DNA from: Promethearchaeota archaeon
GTDB taxonomy: Archaea; Asgardarchaeota; Lokiarchaeia; Sigyniarchaeales; SOKP01
Length of the DNA stretch: 64,000 nucleotides
Assembly: GCA_019058365.1 (NCBI GenBank)
Contig: JAHPZE010000016.1
Span: 33,670-97,669 of the forward strand
Direction of reading: 5' to 3'
Part shown: piece by piece, positions 8,094 to 18,170 of the stretch
How the letters are laid out: each line of letters starts with the position of its first letter
How positions within the stretch are numbered: the stretch's first letter is position 1
The notes under the pieces: generated by a model
What the model saw: the letters and a program-made list of their open reading frames with translations, nothing else
Database searches by the model: none
Told to the model about the DNA's origin: nothing
Position numbers and translations under genes: made by a program

Positions 8094-9518
8094 TTAGATA
8101 ATTTTCCAGCGAGGACCATTTGGTGTATCTTCAAGTTGTATGCCTGCTTCTCTCAAATTATCTCTTATCTCATCACTAATTGCATAATTTTTTTCTTTTC
8201 TTGCTTTTTCACGAATACCTATAATTACATCCATTAGTTCATTTAACTTTATATCTACACTTTTTTCTTTCTTATAGAAATCAAGACCGAAAATATTGAG
8301 AAGTTCAAGAAGGGTATCACGTGCTGTGACAAGGATTTCTTTTTTATTCTCCAAGGAACTATTGATTTTTTTAATAAATTCATAGATAGCTGCAAGAGCT
8401 TTCGGATTGTTAAAATCATCATCCATTGACTCCTCAAAATCACTCCTTACAGTTTTAATAGCTTCTTCAAGAGTTTCCTCATCTCCTCCAGATGAATGCT
8501 CAATTGCGGTTAAACAATTTCTTATTTTTTCAATATTATTCTTCGCATTTTCAATAACTTTAGGATTCCAATCTACTGCAGACCGATAATGACCAGATAC
8601 AAGTCCCATTCGCACAACGAGTCCTCCATATTCATCAATTAATTCTCGAGCTGTGACATAATTTCCAAGACTTTTACTCATTTTTTTTCCATTTAATGTG
8701 ATAAATTCAGCATGCATCCAATAGTTAACAAATTTTTTTCCGGTTGCGGCTTCAGATTGAGCGATTTCATTAGGGTGATGAGTAGGGATATGATCAATTC
8801 CTCCACAGTGAATGTCTAGCGTTTCACCTAAGAATTTCATGCCCATAACTGAACATTCAAGGTGCCATCCAGGATAACCCTCACCCCATGGTGAATTCCA
8901 TCTCATGCTATGGACTTGATCCCCTTTTTGTGCATTTAACCACAAAGCGAAATCAAAATAGTTCTTTTTTAAAGGATCCTGATCCACTCGTGCTTGTGCT
9001 TTCTCTTCATCAAGCTTTAATCTCGCAAGTTTTCCATAATCTTTAAATTTCGCAGTATTATAATACACATTTCCTTGTACTTCATAAGCATAACCTTTTT
9101 CTAACAAAATTTGAATTATTTCAATCATTTCAGGAATTATAGATGTTGCTCTAGGGGAAATATTTGGTCTTTGGATGTTTAAATCATCGATTACTTGCCA
9201 ATATTCTTGAATTTGATTATCTACTAGCTCCCAAGGATTGATTTTTTGTTCTTTTGCTCTTTTCTCTATTTTATCTTCACCTTGATCTGCATCATCTGTC
9301 AAATGGCCAACATCAGTGAAATTTTGAACATGAAAAACATCATAACCCTTGTATCGTAGGTATCTAATAACTACATCCCAAGAACTATAAGTTCTTGCAT
9401 TGCCGATGTGTACATCATCATATACGGTCTGCCCACAAGTATAAATTCTAACTCGGCCTTCTTCTATAGGTTTAAAAATTTCCTTTTGCCGAGTCATAGT
9501 GTTATAGATTTTAAGCAT
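8094..9518 (-). CDS. cysS: Cysteine--tRNA ligase
   Basis: A 474-residue class I aminoacyl-tRNA synthetase that charges tRNA-Cys. C28 in YTCGQTVYDD is the first zinc ligand of the cysteine-specific site. The HIGH motif is HIGN at 37-40, the later zinc ligands lie in GWHLECS and in DIHCGGIDH, and KMSKS is intact (KKMSKSLGN near residue 277). The C-terminal end has the usual helical anticodon-binding region. Its length is normal for the family. It is preceded by ileS on the same strand with 77 bases between, so co-transcription is possible. Presence of CysRS means the organism need not rely on the SepRS/SepCysS route. Confidence 0.95.
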   Translation of the reverse strand: MLKIYNTMTRQKEIFKPIEEGRVRIYTCGQTVYDDVHIGNARTYSSWDVVIRYLRYKGYDVFHVQNFTDVGHLTDDADQGEDKIEKRAKEQKINPWELVDNQIQEYWQVIDDLNIQRPNISPRATSIIPEMIEIIQILLEKGYAYEVQGNVYYNTAKFKDYGKLARLKLDEEKAQARVDQDPLKKNYFDFALWLNAQKGDQVHSMRWNSPWGEGYPGWHLECSVMGMKFLGETLDIHCGGIDHIPTHHPNEIAQSEAATGKKFVNYWMHAEFITLNGKKMSKSLGNYVTARELIDEYGGLVVRMGLVSGHYRSAVDWNPKVIENAKNNIEKIRNCLTAIEHSSGGDEETLEEAIKTVRSDFEESMDDDFNNPKALAAIYEFIKKINSSLENKKEILVTARDTLLELLNIFGLDFYKKEKSVDIKLNELMDVIIGIREKARKEKNYAISDEIRDNLREAGIQLEDTPNGPRWKII

Positions 9519-9595
9519 AAAATAATAAATAATAGGAAAAAATAAGAATTTTACGGAAGAATCTAAGATTTTTCTTCTTCTTTTTTAATTTTGCC

Positions 9596-12460
9596 TCAAT
9601 TTTTTACCTCTATAAATACCTCAACAACTTTATTATCAATTTTTAATTTCTTTATATCTTCTTTACCTTCTAAATTTTGAATGATAATATCGGCTTGTAT
9701 CATCTTTTTAATTTTTTCTTCATGTTTTTCAAGAGCTTCTGAAATATCTTTATCAATTATTTTTAAATACAAAATAATTCGATTTTTCGTTGAGAGATTC
9801 AATTGTTTTCTATAATTATTTAAATGCCTAATCAAATTTCTAGCAATTCCTTCCAACCTTAACGTTGTTGTAATTTTGGTATCTAATTCTATTAAAATTT
9901 CAGACTCTTCTCCCTTTTCAATATTTACTTTTCTCACATTTATAGCTTCTGCTATAATATCTAAATATTTCTTTTCAAGATTTACTCCTTTTATTGTAAC
10001 CTTATTTAGAACCTGTCTAACTGGAATTTTAGAATTATCTCTTAATTCTAAGGATCTTTTTACTATTTCTCTTGTTAGTTCCATATTTTTTAGAACTTCG
10101 CTTTTAATCAATGTCTCATCAAATTCTGGCCAAAACTCTAAATGGACGGATTCAAAATTTATACTCCCTTGTTCTATCAATTTCTTGTATATTATCTCTG
10201 AAATAAAAGGAGTTAGAGGAGCTAAGAGTTTTGACAAATTATACAGCGTATACGACAGTGTATTCATCGCTGATAGTTTTTCATTTATAATCTCACTTTT
10301 AAATCGATTTCTACTGTGTTTGATGTACCACGTAGACAGATCCTCAATGAAATTGAAAAATAATCTACTTGTTTCTGCTGTGTCATAATCATTCATGAGT
10401 TGTGTAATATCCCGAATAAGTTTATTCAATAAACTGACAATCCATTGATCTAAAATATTATCTGAATGCGTTATATCCATAGTAATGTCATCAATATCAA
10501 TCAATGAATAGAACTTTAGAATATTAATTAACAATAAATTAAATCGTCGGTAAACCTGTTTTACAATTTCTTCTTTAAAATTTAAATCTTGTGCCCTCAT
10601 CAATTGGGATGACAAAAGATATACTCTTAAAGCATCAGCTCCATACTTTTCAATCATTACCTCTGGATTAGGGAAATTTCTTTTGGATTTTGCCATCTTC
10701 GTTCCATCTTCAGCAAGTATATTGCCATTTACAACTACATTTTTAAACGGAATATCATCAAATAATAAGACAGATATTACATGCATATAGTAAAACCACG
10801 CTCTAACCTGTCCAATATACTCAGAAACAAAATCACTTGGATAGTTATGCTTAAACCATTCCGAATTTTCAAATGGATAATGTTTTGCAGCATATGGCAT
10901 TGATCCTGATTCCAGCCAGCAATCAAAAACCTCTGGTACACGGGTCATTACTTTACTGCAACTGGGACATTTAAGATGGATCATATCAACTATATGTCTA
11001 TGAAGATCTAAATCATCGGGGACCTCTTCAATTGCATTTTCCTGCAATTCATTAATGGATCCAATGACTTTAATTTGTTTACATTCTTCACATTCCCAAA
11101 TGGGCATAGCTGTAGCCCAAAATCTATTTCGTGAAATACACCAATCAGGAGCGGTATTCACTATACTTTCATATCTTCTAGAAATCTCTTTAGGATACCA
11201 TTTGATCTTTTCATTAGTTTTTAGAAGCTTCTGTTTTATTTGCTGAATGTCTATAAACCAGGCATCAAGAGCATTATAAATTAATGGAGTATCACATCTA
11301 TAACAGAATGGATAAGAATGTGAGTAGTCTTCTGAACTAAATAATAGATTTCGTTGTTGCAAATCCACTAATACTTGTTTATCTACATCTTTAAACCATA
11401 ATCCAATCCAATTTCTTGGACCTTTGGCTAGATTGCCATGCTCATCAATGTGTTGAATTATAGGTAAATCATATTTCTTAATCATTTCATAATCAAATTC
11501 TCCATAAATTGCTATGTGTATAATTCCTGTTCCCTCATTAGATAATACCTCATCACCACCATCAATAACAAAATGCCCTTTTTTGTTGGTATCAAGAGAA
11601 ATTTGATATAAAGGCTTATATTCTATATTAAGTAGGTCTTTTCCTTTAAATTCATTAACAATTTCATAGTCTTTTTTGATTATATCCAGTTGGGTTTTTA
11701 TCAATATTAAATATTCATCATCCAGCTTTATCTTAACATAATCTTGCTCACTATTTACAGCTAAAGCTACATTTCCAATTAACGTCCAAGGCGTAGTAGT
11801 CCAAGCGAGAAAAAATGTCATTGATTCTTCATTCAATTTGAATTTTACTGTTATTGATTGTTCACTAATGTCTTTATAGCTATTATCCATCGAAATCTCG
11901 GAATTCGAAAGTGGTGTTTCACAACGAGGACAATAAAATAAAATTTTCTTACCTCTATACACTAAACCATCATTATATATTTTTTTAAAAATGTACCATA
12001 TGGTTTCCATATAAGTATTATCCATGGTTTTATAAGAATTATTGAACTCTATCCACTTACCCATTCGTTCAACGGTTTTTTTCCATTCATTTGTATACCA
12101 AAGCACTTTTGATCGACAGAATTCATTGAAATTATCTATACCCATTTCGTATATTTCATTTTTTTGCTTCAAATTAAGGGCTTCTTCACATATACTCTCT
12201 ATTGGCAAACCATGACAATCCCAGCCCCATCTTCTCTCACAATGATACCCTTTCATTGTCCAATATCTTGGAAATACATCCTTAGTTACAAAACTTAAAA
12301 TATGACCATAATGTGGCAATCCCGTTGCAAAAGGAGGTCCATCATAAAATATATATGGATTTTCCTTTGGTGTTTGTTCGACACTTTTTTCAAAAATCTT
12401 ATTATCTTTCCAAAATTGTATAAGTTCCTGTTCTTTTTCAATATATGAAATATTTAACAC
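9596..12460 (-). CDS. ileS: Isoleucine--tRNA ligase
   Basis: A 954-residue class I synthetase for tRNA-Ile. The HIGH signature is HYGH at 50-53, within GPPFATGLPHYGHIL. The editing domain contains AWTTTPWTLIGN, and the KMSKS signature appears as KMAKS (near residue 590) in DGTKMAKSKRNF. Zinc-type cysteine pairs are seen in CPRCETP, CYRCDTP, CEECKQ and CPSC. The protein is somewhat shorter than many archaeal/eukaryotic IleRS but has the complete order of domains including the anticodon-binding region and C-terminal extension. It lies directly upstream of cysS on the same strand. Confidence 0.95.
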   Translation of the reverse strand: MLNISYIEKEQELIQFWKDNKIFEKSVEQTPKENPYIFYDGPPFATGLPHYGHILSFVTKDVFPRYWTMKGYHCERRWGWDCHGLPIESICEEALNLKQKNEIYEMGIDNFNEFCRSKVLWYTNEWKKTVERMGKWIEFNNSYKTMDNTYMETIWYIFKKIYNDGLVYRGKKILFYCPRCETPLSNSEISMDNSYKDISEQSITVKFKLNEESMTFFLAWTTTPWTLIGNVALAVNSEQDYVKIKLDDEYLILIKTQLDIIKKDYEIVNEFKGKDLLNIEYKPLYQISLDTNKKGHFVIDGGDEVLSNEGTGIIHIAIYGEFDYEMIKKYDLPIIQHIDEHGNLAKGPRNWIGLWFKDVDKQVLVDLQQRNLLFSSEDYSHSYPFCYRCDTPLIYNALDAWFIDIQQIKQKLLKTNEKIKWYPKEISRRYESIVNTAPDWCISRNRFWATAMPIWECEECKQIKVIGSINELQENAIEEVPDDLDLHRHIVDMIHLKCPSCSKVMTRVPEVFDCWLESGSMPYAAKHYPFENSEWFKHNYPSDFVSEYIGQVRAWFYYMHVISVLLFDDIPFKNVVVNGNILAEDGTKMAKSKRNFPNPEVMIEKYGADALRVYLLSSQLMRAQDLNFKEEIVKQVYRRFNLLLINILKFYSLIDIDDITMDITHSDNILDQWIVSLLNKLIRDITQLMNDYDTAETSRLFFNFIEDLSTWYIKHSRNRFKSEIINEKLSAMNTLSYTLYNLSKLLAPLTPFISEIIYKKLIEQGSINFESVHLEFWPEFDETLIKSEVLKNMELTREIVKRSLELRDNSKIPVRQVLNKVTIKGVNLEKKYLDIIAEAINVRKVNIEKGEESEILIELDTKITTTLRLEGIARNLIRHLNNYRKQLNLSTKNRIILYLKIIDKDISEALEKHEEKIKKMIQADIIIQNLEGKEDIKKLKIDNKVVEVFIEVKN

Positions 12461-12780
12461 CTAACTTGAGATTTTTTTATTATCATTAAATATTCTAACT
12501 TAAATACATTCTAAATAAAAATTGTTTAACATTAGGGAGATTATATCGCAATTCTAAGTTATTTTATTCATGAAGTAGGATGTGGAGTAAAGGTTACGAG
12601 AATTCACTTCACAAATAAATGAAGTTAGATAATAATAATCGCGGATATGATCTTTATCATATTTTGTGCAAAACCTAAGAATTTAGTATTTTTATTCATA
12701 ACATCCACATCCACGTTATATTTTAAATATAGTAAAATGATCTAAAAAATATTTCGGTATTTTCTAGATTTATATCATCA
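12461..12780. other. Spacer between ileS and the TraB-like gene
   Basis: No gene is seen. It holds the divergence-free upstream region of ileS. An 8-bp inverted repeat (GGATGTGG at 12578-12585 and CCACATCC at 12705-12712) and a small hairpin around 12605-12625 (CTTCA/TGAAG) occur in a slightly GC-richer stretch; neither is strong enough to call an RNA. Confidence 0.5.
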
Positions 12781-14784
12781 TTAATCTAAAAATATATAAT
12801 TATGAGCAATTTTCCTTTTGTCCCTTCCAGCAAGGATGTGAATATGTTTGATTGTTCTAAGTGAGTCCTTACTAAAATTATCAATTGGAATATAAACCAG
12901 TTCTCTATTTTTAATTCCAGCTAGTGAGTAGAAATATTTACGAGGTGGTTTATTTGCTACATAGGCTATGTACCTTTCTTTTGAATAAATAATTGCAGCC
13001 TTAAGTAAGCGGTCTGCTTTATTCTTAGTATCTTTGTATTCATAATCCATATGTGGGTCAAAAATGGATCTTAGAAATAGTGCTGGAAAGATTGATAATA
13101 ATCCTCCAACTTCTACATGCGTAATTCCTGGACCAATAACATAATCTCCAGGATTTGTTGAATAGAAAGCCATATCACTCTCCCTCTCATGTTCTGCCCA
13201 CCAAGTCAATTTGTACGGATATTTTTCTATTTCTCCATCATCCTTATCAAATATCACTATAATTGTATCAGTTTTACCTTGAATCTGTTGAATATTCTGC
13301 ACATAAATCTTCTTTTTAAAAGCCCAATTCCTAATAGTTTCCTTAATTGCAATTCCATCCATTAAGCTAGATTTGAATTCTTCTATTTTGATTCTCTGAT
13401 TTTTTAAATTTTTAATTGCTTTTTTTCTTATAAAAGCAAAGTAGTCTTCTTCTAAAATATCTTCAGGAGGCCAAGAAACTGTATAATCTTTACCTTCTTC
13501 CCATTTTTCTCGCCATTCACCTGGATATTTTTCTTGAGATTTTTCCTTTAATGGTAGGTTTTTTTCTTTTCCATACCCATAAGGATGATATCTTCTTAAT
13601 TTTATATACCGACCACTTGGATCATAACCACCTTCTATATTCATCTTCAATGTTTCATAATTATCACTTTCATCATCATAGGGATATTTTGTTGCTTTTT
13701 CCATAACTTTCCAAGCATAATCATCATCAATAATATTCTTTGAGGCAATTAACAATTGATACAAATTTGGTAATAATCTTTGTTCTGATAATGAGAGATT
13801 TCTTGAATATTGAAAAAGAGTTTTTAATTTATGAAGATCTACAAATTCCTTGTATTCCTCTTCATACTCATATTTAGATTTTAATAAGATCTTCCTAATA
13901 TGTTCAATCTTATTATAGGAATGCAGAATTTTATAAACTTCTTCGGGAGTTTCGATATTTTCTAATTTTTCTTTTGAGAACTTCTCTCGAAATTTTAACC
14001 ATTTATATGTATGATAGGGTAATTCTCCTAAAAGAAACCTGGCGTCAGAACCATTTATATTGTAAATTTTCACATATTTATGAGGAATTAAATCCAATTC
14101 CACATCTCGAACTTTTTTTGGATTGTCTAAATAATATTTCACGCTTTCCCAATGAGCCATACCAATAATAAGTAAAATCCTATGATATAATGGTGCCATC
14201 TTTAAAAGATGAGCTGCCATATATTTTTCTCTAAGAATATCTTTTTCAGTATAATCGTACTCTTTATCGAAATTTTCTTGATTTTTAAGAAAATCCTCTA
14301 AATTTGTCTTATCTTTAAGTTTATCTTTTTTATCCTTGAACTCTTCCGTAAAATGTTTTGATATTTGCAGATAAAACTTCTGAAGACCAATTTGATTAAT
14401 CGCGTAATCATCTGGAAACTTGAAACTTGGAGGCAAATACTCAGAGACAGACAGATCGATGAATTCGATTGGAATATTATGTTCGAGACCAATTCTTATA
14501 CCTTCTATTATAGAATCTCCTGGATCTATTGGAATGAAGTTTAACTTTTTAGGATTTAATGTATCAGCATATCCAATTAAAGATAAAAAAGGTAATCTTT
14601 CAATAGCCTCCATTACTTCATCTTGCATATTATTTGGCAATTCTACAGCAATTATATCCGGAAATACTTTAAATAACGCTGTACGTACCAATTTCGCAAA
14701 CTCTATACGCGAATGAAAAGTGGGAATAACGTAAATATTTTTAAATTTAATAAATGGATTCTCATCCATGTGAATCTTTATCAT
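12781..14784 (-). CDS. TraB/TIKI-like (ChaN superfamily-type) large protein linked to a MoxR ATPase
   Basis: A 667-residue protein. Residues about 15-220 resemble the TraB/PrgY/TIKI family: a histidine-containing start (VIPTFHSRIEFAKLV), then DIIAVELPNN, and a later IIGMAHWESVKYYL segment matching the family's GxGH-type motif (near residue 208). The remaining 450 residues are not recognised; they include a charged Tyr-rich middle and an alpha/beta C-terminal part (DTIIVIFDKDDGEIEKYPY, IGPGITHVEVGG). There is no signal peptide or membrane segment, so it is probably cytoplasmic. Its start overlaps the end of the upstream MoxR-type ATPase gene by 23 bases, so the two are translationally linked. 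TIKI-like domains can be metalloproteases or ligand-binding; activity here is unproven. Confidence 0.55.
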   Translation of the reverse strand: MIKIHMDENPFIKFKNIYVIPTFHSRIEFAKLVRTALFKVFPDIIAVELPNNMQDEVMEAIERLPFLSLIGYADTLNPKKLNFIPIDPGDSIIEGIRIGLEHNIPIEFIDLSVSEYLPPSFKFPDDYAINQIGLQKFYLQISKHFTEEFKDKKDKLKDKTNLEDFLKNQENFDKEYDYTEKDILREKYMAAHLLKMAPLYHRILLIIGMAHWESVKYYLDNPKKVRDVELDLIPHKYVKIYNINGSDARFLLGELPYHTYKWLKFREKFSKEKLENIETPEEVYKILHSYNKIEHIRKILLKSKYEYEEEYKEFVDLHKLKTLFQYSRNLSLSEQRLLPNLYQLLIASKNIIDDDYAWKVMEKATKYPYDDESDNYETLKMNIEGGYDPSGRYIKLRRYHPYGYGKEKNLPLKEKSQEKYPGEWREKWEEGKDYTVSWPPEDILEEDYFAFIRKKAIKNLKNQRIKIEEFKSSLMDGIAIKETIRNWAFKKKIYVQNIQQIQGKTDTIIVIFDKDDGEIEKYPYKLTWWAEHERESDMAFYSTNPGDYVIGPGITHVEVGGLLSIFPALFLRSIFDPHMDYEYKDTKNKADRLLKAAIIYSKERYIAYVANKPPRKYFYSLAGIKNRELVYIPIDNFSKDSLRTIKHIHILAGRDKRKIAHNYIFLD

Positions 14785-15718
14785 TTTTTTTTACGAATTT
14801 ATCATAATAATCATTAACTTCATCAAGGTCTCTAAATACTTTAAATGAGATTGATTCACTTTGTTTTTTCAAAAACTCTTCATAATTTCCTGGTAAGTAC
14901 TTTAATGCAGCTTCTTCTAATATTTGAATTATGGCATTTTCTAATGTACTCTTTTCAATTATATCTTGATTTTCTTTAATCAACAACCTTGATTTAATAT
15001 AATATCTTAAGATATTAATCCCATCTCTAACAGTATAATCGTCATGCTTGTGAGCGTTCTGAAGGAAATTTGCGCAATATTCTAATATTTCCTCTGAAGC
15101 AAAGGGCAAATTGTACTTTAAAATTTTTAGTTCATCTATTTTATTCGGGAATTCTATTAAAATACGAGGATTCAATCTTGACATTATATATTCTGGGATT
15201 TCATATGTACTAGAATCAGCGTTCATAGTTATACATAACCGGAATTCCGGATGAGCATAAATTCTTACACCCGCAATAATACTTTCAACATATCGTCTTT
15301 TATCCATCAATGATGCTAATGACGCCCAACTTTTTTCACTCATCCTATTTCCCTCATCCAGTAAACATACCCCTCCTTTTACCATGGCAGACACTAAAGA
15401 ACTAGCAATATAAACTATTTTATTATCTGAAGCAATAACAGGACTGATTAGTAGATCTTCGGGGCGGGTATCCATTGTACATTGAAACATATATACATCT
15501 TTTCCTAATCTTTTTCCAGCAGCATAAGCAAGTGTCGTTTTGCCTATACCCGGCTTTCCTAGAATTCGAGGATTGAGGGGTAAATCATCTTTATCGACAA
15601 CCATCCATGCTGCTTTTAATTGGTTAATTAAATCATCATTTCCAACCCATTGCATATCAACATGAGCTGGTTCAGATAAAAGTAATTCTATATCTGAAAT
15701 TGTTACTTTCTCTGGCAC
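14762..15718 (-). CDS. MoxR-type AAA+ ATPase
   Basis: A 318-residue AAA+ ATPase. Walker A is GKPGIGKTT at 54-62, Walker B is VCLLDEGNR from 117, and sensor 1 falls in CITMNADSS. The loop after Walker B and the overall order resemble MoxR/RavA/dynein-like ATPases, which remodel or activate partner proteins, often with a VWA-domain partner. No VWA gene is seen here; the partner instead appears to be the TraB/TIKI-like protein, whose start lies inside this gene. The start is a GTG (MPEKVTISD) about 180 bases from a divergently transcribed GTPase gene, so the two units may share a control region. Confidence 0.85.
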   Translation of the reverse strand: MPEKVTISDIELLLSEPAHVDMQWVGNDDLINQLKAAWMVVDKDDLPLNPRILGKPGIGKTTLAYAAGKRLGKDVYMFQCTMDTRPEDLLISPVIASDNKIVYIASSLVSAMVKGGVCLLDEGNRMSEKSWASLASLMDKRRYVESIIAGVRIYAHPEFRLCITMNADSSTYEIPEYIMSRLNPRILIEFPNKIDELKILKYNLPFASEEILEYCANFLQNAHKHDDYTVRDGINILRYYIKSRLLIKENQDIIEKSTLENAIIQILEEAALKYLPGNYEEFLKKQSESISFKVFRDLDEVNDYYDKFVKKNDKDSHG

Positions 15719-15897
15719 AATAATTCACATTCCTATATACTAATAATGGTTATAAAAGTTCACTATAATTAATTTTTCGAATTAAAATTGATATAATAAT
15801 TCGTTGCAAAAACATAAAAATCTCTTCTTTGGCTCAAATATAAAAGAAATGAATCTATCTTAACTATAACATATTAGAAAGGATTTATCGAGTAACG

Positions 15898-16449
15898 ATG
15901 TCTGGGGATCATCAAAAATATATTGTATTCAAAATAGCTCTTCTTGGGGATACTGCCGTCGGAAAAACCTCTCTGGTTGATATGTATACCCAACATCGAT
16001 TTAAAGAGGATTACAAACCGACTTTAGGAGTTTCAATATGTGTGAAAGAATTAACAAGCAAAAGAATAAATACTCAAATTCGATTGATCATTTGGGATAT
16101 TGCTGGTCAAGAAAAATATGTTTTGAGTAGAAAGATGTTTTTTCAAGGAGTTATGGGAGCCCTTCTTGTGTATGATATAACCAGGTATTCTACATTTGAA
16201 AATATTGAATCTAAATGGTTAATAGATTTAAATGAATATGGTGACCAAGATTTAGCTTATATTTTAATCGGAAATAAGATTGATTTAGAAGATTCAAAAG
16301 TGGTTGCATTTAAAGATGGTGAAAAGCTAGGTCAGAAAATTAATGCAAGTGCTTTTATTGAAACAAGTGCTAAATATGGTGAAAATGTAGAAAAAGCTTT
16401 TGAAAAATTAGTTTTTCAAATATTAAAGAATGAAGGAATTGAAACTTAA
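15898..16449 (+). CDS. Ras/Rab-like small GTPase (first of a three-GTPase cluster)
   Basis: A 183-residue single-domain GTPase. G1 is GDTAVGKTSL, the switch I Thr lies in YKPTLGVS, G3 is DIAGQEKY with the catalytic Gln, G4 is NKID and G5 is ETSAKYG. All nucleotide-binding motifs are intact, so it should bind and hydrolyse GTP. There is no C-terminal cysteine for prenylation, so membrane binding would need a partner. It is closely related to the GTPases at 16904 and 18171, evidence of tandem duplication. It is first in a tight run: 16 bases before a PPC-domain gene. Confidence 0.95.
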   Translation: MSGDHQKYIVFKIALLGDTAVGKTSLVDMYTQHRFKEDYKPTLGVSICVKELTSKRINTQIRLIIWDIAGQEKYVLSRKMFFQGVMGALLVYDITRYSTFENIESKWLIDLNEYGDQDLAYILIGNKIDLEDSKVVAFKDGEKLGQKINASAFIETSAKYGENVEKAFEKLVFQILKNEGIET

Positions 16450-16465
16450 AAAAAGGTAAATAAAT

Positions 16466-16897
16466 ATGAAGAGTATCGAAACTAAAACTAAACGAGTTAT
16501 TATCGGAAAGATTGAACCTGATGAAGATTTAATAGATGCTATAATCGTCATAGTAAATAAACACAGAATTACCTCTGGATTGATTAATTGTATTGGAGCT
16601 TTAAAAAAATTCACAATTGGATATTTTGATATTGAATCTAGAAGATATTTAACTAAGACAATTGATGAGTATGTAGAATTGGTATCTTGTATGGGAAATA
16701 TATTCTTCAAGAATGGCGAACCAATAGTTCATTTACATTTCTCTATAGGAACAAGGGATTATAATATTATTGGAGGTCATTTACTCCAACCAAGTATAGT
16801 CTCAGTAACAGGCGAAGTTTGTATCTTAGAAATTGAAAAAAAGTTAGAAAGATCAAATGATATGAAATTTAATTTATCATTATTAGATTTGGAATGA
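16466..16897 (+). CDS. PPC (DUF296) domain protein
   Basis: A 143-residue protein that matches the plants-and-prokaryotes-conserved (PPC/DUF296) domain, which forms trimers. The signature is HLHFSIGTRD followed by GGHLLQP, with histidines that can bind metal, after a strand-rich first half with the GLINCIGALK segment. In plants the domain is joined to AT-hooks and binds DNA indirectly; archaeal stand-alone versions have no established role. It sits between two small GTPase genes with gaps of only 16 and 6 bases, which points to a shared function or shared control. Confidence 0.8.
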   Translation: MKSIETKTKRVIIGKIEPDEDLIDAIIVIVNKHRITSGLINCIGALKKFTIGYFDIESRRYLTKTIDEYVELVSCMGNIFFKNGEPIVHLHFSIGTRDYNIIGGHLLQPSIVSVTGEVCILEIEKKLERSNDMKFNLSLLDLE

Positions 16898-16903
16898 TTT
16901 AAA

Positions 16904-17458
16904 ATGACAGAAAGAGATAAGAGGAAATGGGCAATTAAATTAACTGTATTAGGAGATCAAGCAGTAGGGAAAACCTCTTTAATTAAAAAATATGTTACTG
17001 GAGCTTTTGAAATGGATTATCATCCAACATTAGGAGTAGATATAACACTTAAAGATCTCGTTCTCGATGAGATTAATTCTGAGGTTCGCCTAATCTTGTG
17101 GGATATTGCTGGTCAAAATAAATATGAATTGACTAGAAAAATGTTTTTTCAAGGATGTGTTGGAGCTTTATTAATCTATGATGTGACAAGACCCTCAACT
17201 TTTAAAAATGTAACTGCGAAATGGTTAAATGACTTTAAACAATATGGACGCTCAAACGCAATATTTATTCTGATTGGGAATAAAGTAGATATGGAGGATT
17301 CAATAAAAGTACATTCTGAAGACGGAATAAAGTTATCCAAAGAGCTAAAGGCGATAGATTTTATTGAAACAAGTGCAAAATATGGTAAAAATGTTGAAAA
17401 AGCATTTGAAAAATTAGTTATGCATGTATTAAACAATCTTAGTGGAAAATCAAATTAA
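16904..17458 (+). CDS. Ras/Rab-like small GTPase (second of cluster)
   Basis: A 184-residue GTPase with intact motifs: GDQAVGKTSL, switch I Thr in YHPTLGVD, DIAGQNKY, NKVD and ETSAKYG. It is very similar to the GTPase at 15898 (shared stretches include LTRKMFFQG-type and NVEKAFEKLV segments), so the pair arose by local duplication. There is no lipidation motif at the C-terminus (ends GKSN). It is embedded in the same operon: 6 bases after the PPC gene and 17 bases before a V4R-like gene. Confidence 0.95.
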   Translation: MTERDKRKWAIKLTVLGDQAVGKTSLIKKYVTGAFEMDYHPTLGVDITLKDLVLDEINSEVRLILWDIAGQNKYELTRKMFFQGCVGALLIYDVTRPSTFKNVTAKWLNDFKQYGRSNAIFILIGNKVDMEDSIKVHSEDGIKLSKELKAIDFIETSAKYGKNVEKAFEKLVMHVLNNLSGKSN

Positions 17459-17475
17459 AAAAAATTAAAACCGAA

Positions 17476-18042
17476 ATGATTGGAGATTATAAAGGAATTG
17501 TAAAAAATAAGGTTGTCATAGCACTACTCCAGGCATATCATGATATCCTTGATTATGATGGAATGAAATCAATTCTAAGAGAAGCAGAAATGATTTATCT
17601 AAAGGATATAGGAAACGAAAATCCTAATGATATAATAGATTATTTTTCTTTTAAAAAAATCATTTCTGCTCAAAATTGTTTATTATATGATTCTTCAAAA
17701 CTCCTCTATGAAATTGGTAAAAAAATGGCATTTTATTTATTCCCATTTGGTAAAAGTCTTGAAGAGATAATCAATGAAATTAATACTTCTATTATTACAG
17801 ATTGGAAAGTTGAAATTTTAGATAATAGTGAAAATGAAATAACCGTTCAAGTTGATAGGTGCATCTTCTGTTCTGAGATTGGAGTTCCTTGTGATTTATT
17901 TATTGGATTTTTAGTTCATTCATTACAGAAATCATTACCCTCAGAACAAATGGTTACATGCAAAAGAGAAAATGAAGATATAAACGATCCAACTCACAAT
18001 AGTTTTATTGTTAAATTAAAAATTGGGAAAAATATTAAATAA
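17476..18042 (+). CDS. V4R / Bet3-fold (TRAPP-like) domain protein
   Basis: A 188-residue protein. The N-terminal half is helical (KVVIALLQAYHDIL, then GMKSILREAEM). The second half carries the V4R signature: a CIFCSEIGVPCDLFIGFLVH stretch with the three cysteines, followed by a strand region ending FIVKLKIG. V4R domains share the fold of Bet3, the core subunit of the eukaryotic TRAPP complexes, and bind small hydrophobic ligands in many prokaryotes. It ends a GTPase - PPC - GTPase - V4R run. The neighbourhood makes a regulatory role for the GTPases attractive, but this is inference from context. Confidence 0.65.
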   Translation: MIGDYKGIVKNKVVIALLQAYHDILDYDGMKSILREAEMIYLKDIGNENPNDIIDYFSFKKIISAQNCLLYDSSKLLYEIGKKMAFYLFPFGKSLEEIINEINTSIITDWKVEILDNSENEITVQVDRCIFCSEIGVPCDLFIGFLVHSLQKSLPSEQMVTCKRENEDINDPTHNSFIVKLKIGKNIK

Positions 18043-18170
18043 TTTTTTGAAGAAGATAATATTAGTATAATTTATTGAAGAAATCCTTATATTTGTAATT
18101 AAAAAAATATCATATATCAAATTTGAAATAAAGTATTAAATATACTTACAACAAAATAATAAATTGCACA

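Noticed and set aside
12578..12712. Inverted repeat GGATGTGG/CCACATCC as a regulatory RNA or T-box-like leader for ileS
   Set aside because: Only 8 bp over a 120-base loop, with no supporting structure, and T-boxes are bacterial.
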